Source: Epiperipatus broadwayi (taxonomy: Eukaryota > Onychophora > Udeonychophora > Euonychophora > Peripatidae). From it: a stretch of DNA of 64,000 nucleotides. The stretch is from assembly GCA_028023455.1 (NCBI GenBank), contig JAQFVV010013078.1, positions 188,001 through 252,000 of the forward strand, in the 5' to 3' direction. A program made the translations under genes and the position numbers. Numbering within the stretch: the first letter of the stretch is position 1; each line of letters opens with the position of its first letter. The notes under the pieces are model-generated. The model searched no databases. It saw only the letters and a list, made by a program, of their open reading frames with translations, and was not told where the DNA came from. This document shows, piece by piece, positions 62,217 through 64,000 of this stretch.

Positions 62217-62235
62217 AAAAAAAAAAAAAAAAAGA

Positions 62236-63472
62236 AAAATTTGTTATTAATCCTGCTGAGATTAAACATCTTAAAAATAGGTTAATTGCTAATGATGTAA
62301 TCATTTCTCGTGAAGACAAAGCTGGTAGGTTTGTTATTATGAAAGGAGATGATTTCAAAGAGAAAATGGATAGAGAATTAAATAATGGTAAATATATGTT
62401 GTTAGATAAAAATCCAGGTAATTTGATTAAAAGAAAATTGATAGATATTATGAAGAAAATGGTTAATTTAAAAATTTTTAATAGAGTAGATTATTTAAAA
62501 TGCTATCCTAATGATTTTACATCAGCTAAGATGTTTGTGAATATTAAAACTCATAAAGATGGTTTTCCTTTAAGATTTATTTTTGATTTTACAGGTAGTG
62601 TTGTAGAGGGTATTTCTAGATTCTTGAATAATTTTTTAAAACAATTTGTTGATTTTGGTCAGTACACAGTTTCTTCTTCTTTTGAGGCTTTTGATAAGAT
62701 TAATAATTTTCAAATGGAAAGTAATTGGGTATTTGGAAGTTTAGATATTGAAAATATGTATCAGTCTGTTAATAGGTTAAGCAGTATTGATGTTTTTTTG
62801 TCTGTATTGATTAAGAAAAGTTCTTTATCAAAAAATAAAATTAAGGTAATTAAAGATTTACTTTTGTTATTGGAAGATTCTATGTATTTTACTTATAGAG
62901 GTAATTTTTATAAGATTAAGGAAGGGTGGATAATAGGTTATATTATTTCTCCTTTAGTATGTTCAGTTTATATTAGTTTTATGGAAGAGGAAATTATTAT
63001 TAAAAAGAATTGTTTATATGTAAAATTATTTGTCAGATATGTTGATGATTGTTTATTTGTAGTTGAGAATGATAAATTGAAGGAATTTGTAAATGAGTTT
63101 AATTGTTTTGATCCTTCTATAAAATTTGTGTTAGAAGGAGGGGGGTTAGATTTTGGTAAGTTAAAATTTTTAGATCTTTTGGTGATTAGAAATATAGAAA
63201 CTAATTGTTTATTGTGCAGTCATTTAGTTAAAAGTAAAGAATTAAGATCTATAATTAAACCTGATAGCTATCAGTCTGTATCTCATAAAGTAGCTGCTTT
63301 AAGGAATTATTGTCATAGGAATATTAAATTAAATAATTCTAGTGGGGTAGCTTTGTTTCAGAAATATCAATTTTATAAAGATTATTTGAGTGTTGGATAC
63401 TCTGATAAATTTGTTAAAAGTATTTTATTTAATAGTAATATTTGTAAGGATGTAAAGGTTAAAGAAAAATAA
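62236..63472 (+). CDS. Penelope-like reverse transcriptase, 5'-truncated
   Basis: RNA-dependent DNA polymerase related to telomerase. An ATG is at 62339, but the frame is open and conserved upstream (NPAEIKHLKNRLIANDVIIS, REDKAGRFVIM), so the natural start is missing. Motifs in order from the ATG: AKMFVNIKTHKDGFPLRFIF (about 62-81), FGSLDIENMYQSV with the first catalytic Asp (about 132), GWIIGYIISPLVCSVYISFM (about 196), LFVRYVDDCLFVV with the catalytic DD (about 230), LKFLDLLVIRN (about 272), then the thumb to the stop at 63470-63472. No stop inside, so it is young. The nuclease that should follow is instead inverted at 61688-62216. Codon use is very AT-rich, like the window. Confidence 0.88.
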
Positions 63473-63475
63473 TAT

Positions 63476-64000
63476 CAACAAATAAAAAATCCTTCTCCTT
63501 TTTTCTTTTCAAAAACTTTATTTTTTATCTCAATACTGAACATATATATACATTAATATACAAAACTCCAACGTTTCAACTGTTTTATCTCATACAGTCA
63601 TTTTCAAGGATCTGCAACAATATTAAATACATATCAACAAATAAACTTCAATTACATAAAAACTTTCTCTTACATTAACATAATAACAAACATATTAAAC
63701 ATATAGAAATATATTTTACTTACAGCTTTCTCCCACTGCTATATTTTATTACTCTTTTTTTTTTTTTTTATTTACATTGTTTAATTACAAATATATCTTA
63801 AAATCATCCAAGAAACTTTCTATACAAATTTAAATACCAACTCTAATTTCCAAAAACCTCCCCCTTTCTTTAAATTTTATCTAAAACCCATCTTAAAACT
63901 ACATTCCTAAACTATATATTTAAATGAATATAAAACAAATTTAAACATCCCCCCTCTCTCTCTCTCTCTTTTATACAAAAAAACTTCTAACAATTTACCT
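63476..64000. other. AT-rich end with possible second Penelope terminal motif
   Basis: The minus strand at about 63560-63605 reads CCTTGAAAATGA, CTGTATGAG and ACAGTTGAAACGTTGG, resembling a diverged hammerhead core of Penelope terminal repeats. The rest is T- and C-rich with no gene. Confidence 0.4.

Larger units (their letters stand above)
61140..63475. mobile_element. Penelope-like element with inverted RT half
   Basis: Minus strand 62216-61688 carries the GIY-YIG nuclease and its 3' untranslated part; plus strand 62236-63472 carries the RT. The two halves are head-to-head at an A17 run (62217-62233). In the normal element RT precedes nuclease on one strand. The piece of RT nearest the join is its N-terminal side and the far end is its C-terminal side, the order expected if one insertion had its 5' half inverted (twin priming). 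Two separate truncated copies are the alternative. Confidence 0.8.

Noticed and set aside
1-64000. CRISPR array, operon or bacterial origin
   Set aside because: No spaced identical short repeats; all content is eukaryotic transposon sequence.

Overview
The window is nuclear DNA of an AT-rich animal, probably an invertebrate. It is made almost wholly of transposable elements and carries no recognisable host gene, true tRNA or rRNA. The evidence for an animal genome is the mix present: Ty3/Gypsy-type LTR elements, APE-type LINEs, a Penelope-like element (RT plus GIY-YIG nuclease), tRNA-derived SINEs with target-site duplications, a hAT-like non-autonomous element, foldback elements and TA microsatellites. 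The species cannot be named from the sequence alone. Apart from a few retroelement ORFs, the open frames are short and show no coding signature.

Layout. (1) 1-1768 is the decayed 3' part of a Gypsy-type pol (RNase H, zinc finger, integrase), ending in a G-rich polypurine tract and an LTR that starts at 1769 with a hairpin. (2) 3941-15734 is a complete minus-strand LTR element with very large LTRs (about 4.3 and 4.25 kb), a Lys-type primer-binding site, a long coiled-coil gag, and pol deleted except for the integrase C-terminus. (3) 15735-46140 holds microsatellites, three foldback families, three 3' fragments of one LINE (A), one long decayed LINE (C, 36570-39190), two copies of a third LINE (B), and several SINEs, one of them a dimer inserted in LINE C. 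(4) 46172-53253 is a second complete LTR element, plus strand, LTRs about 1.94 kb, again with coiled-coil gag and integrase tail but no protease, RT or RNase H. It interrupts the terminal repeat of a foldback element and is flanked by the 4-bp duplication ATAT. (5) 53254-61140 holds the rest of that foldback, three SINEs, a 248-bp hAT-like element with 8-bp duplications, a 570-bp foldback and perfect palindromes around TA repeats. (6) 61140-63475 is a Penelope-like element whose RT half is inverted head-to-head against its nuclease half at an A17 run, as a twin-primed insertion would leave it.

The most interesting signal is the LTR elements. They share an integrase C-terminal signature, G-rich polypurine tracts and a hairpin at the first bases of the LTR. 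Two of them lost pol separately yet keep the same parts (LTR, coiled-coil gag, integrase tail). In the giant-LTR element the hairpin tip lies in opposite orientations in the two LTRs, a flip/flop arrangement I do not know from LTR retrotransposons. These look like gag-only elements that would need enzymes supplied in trans. That is inference.
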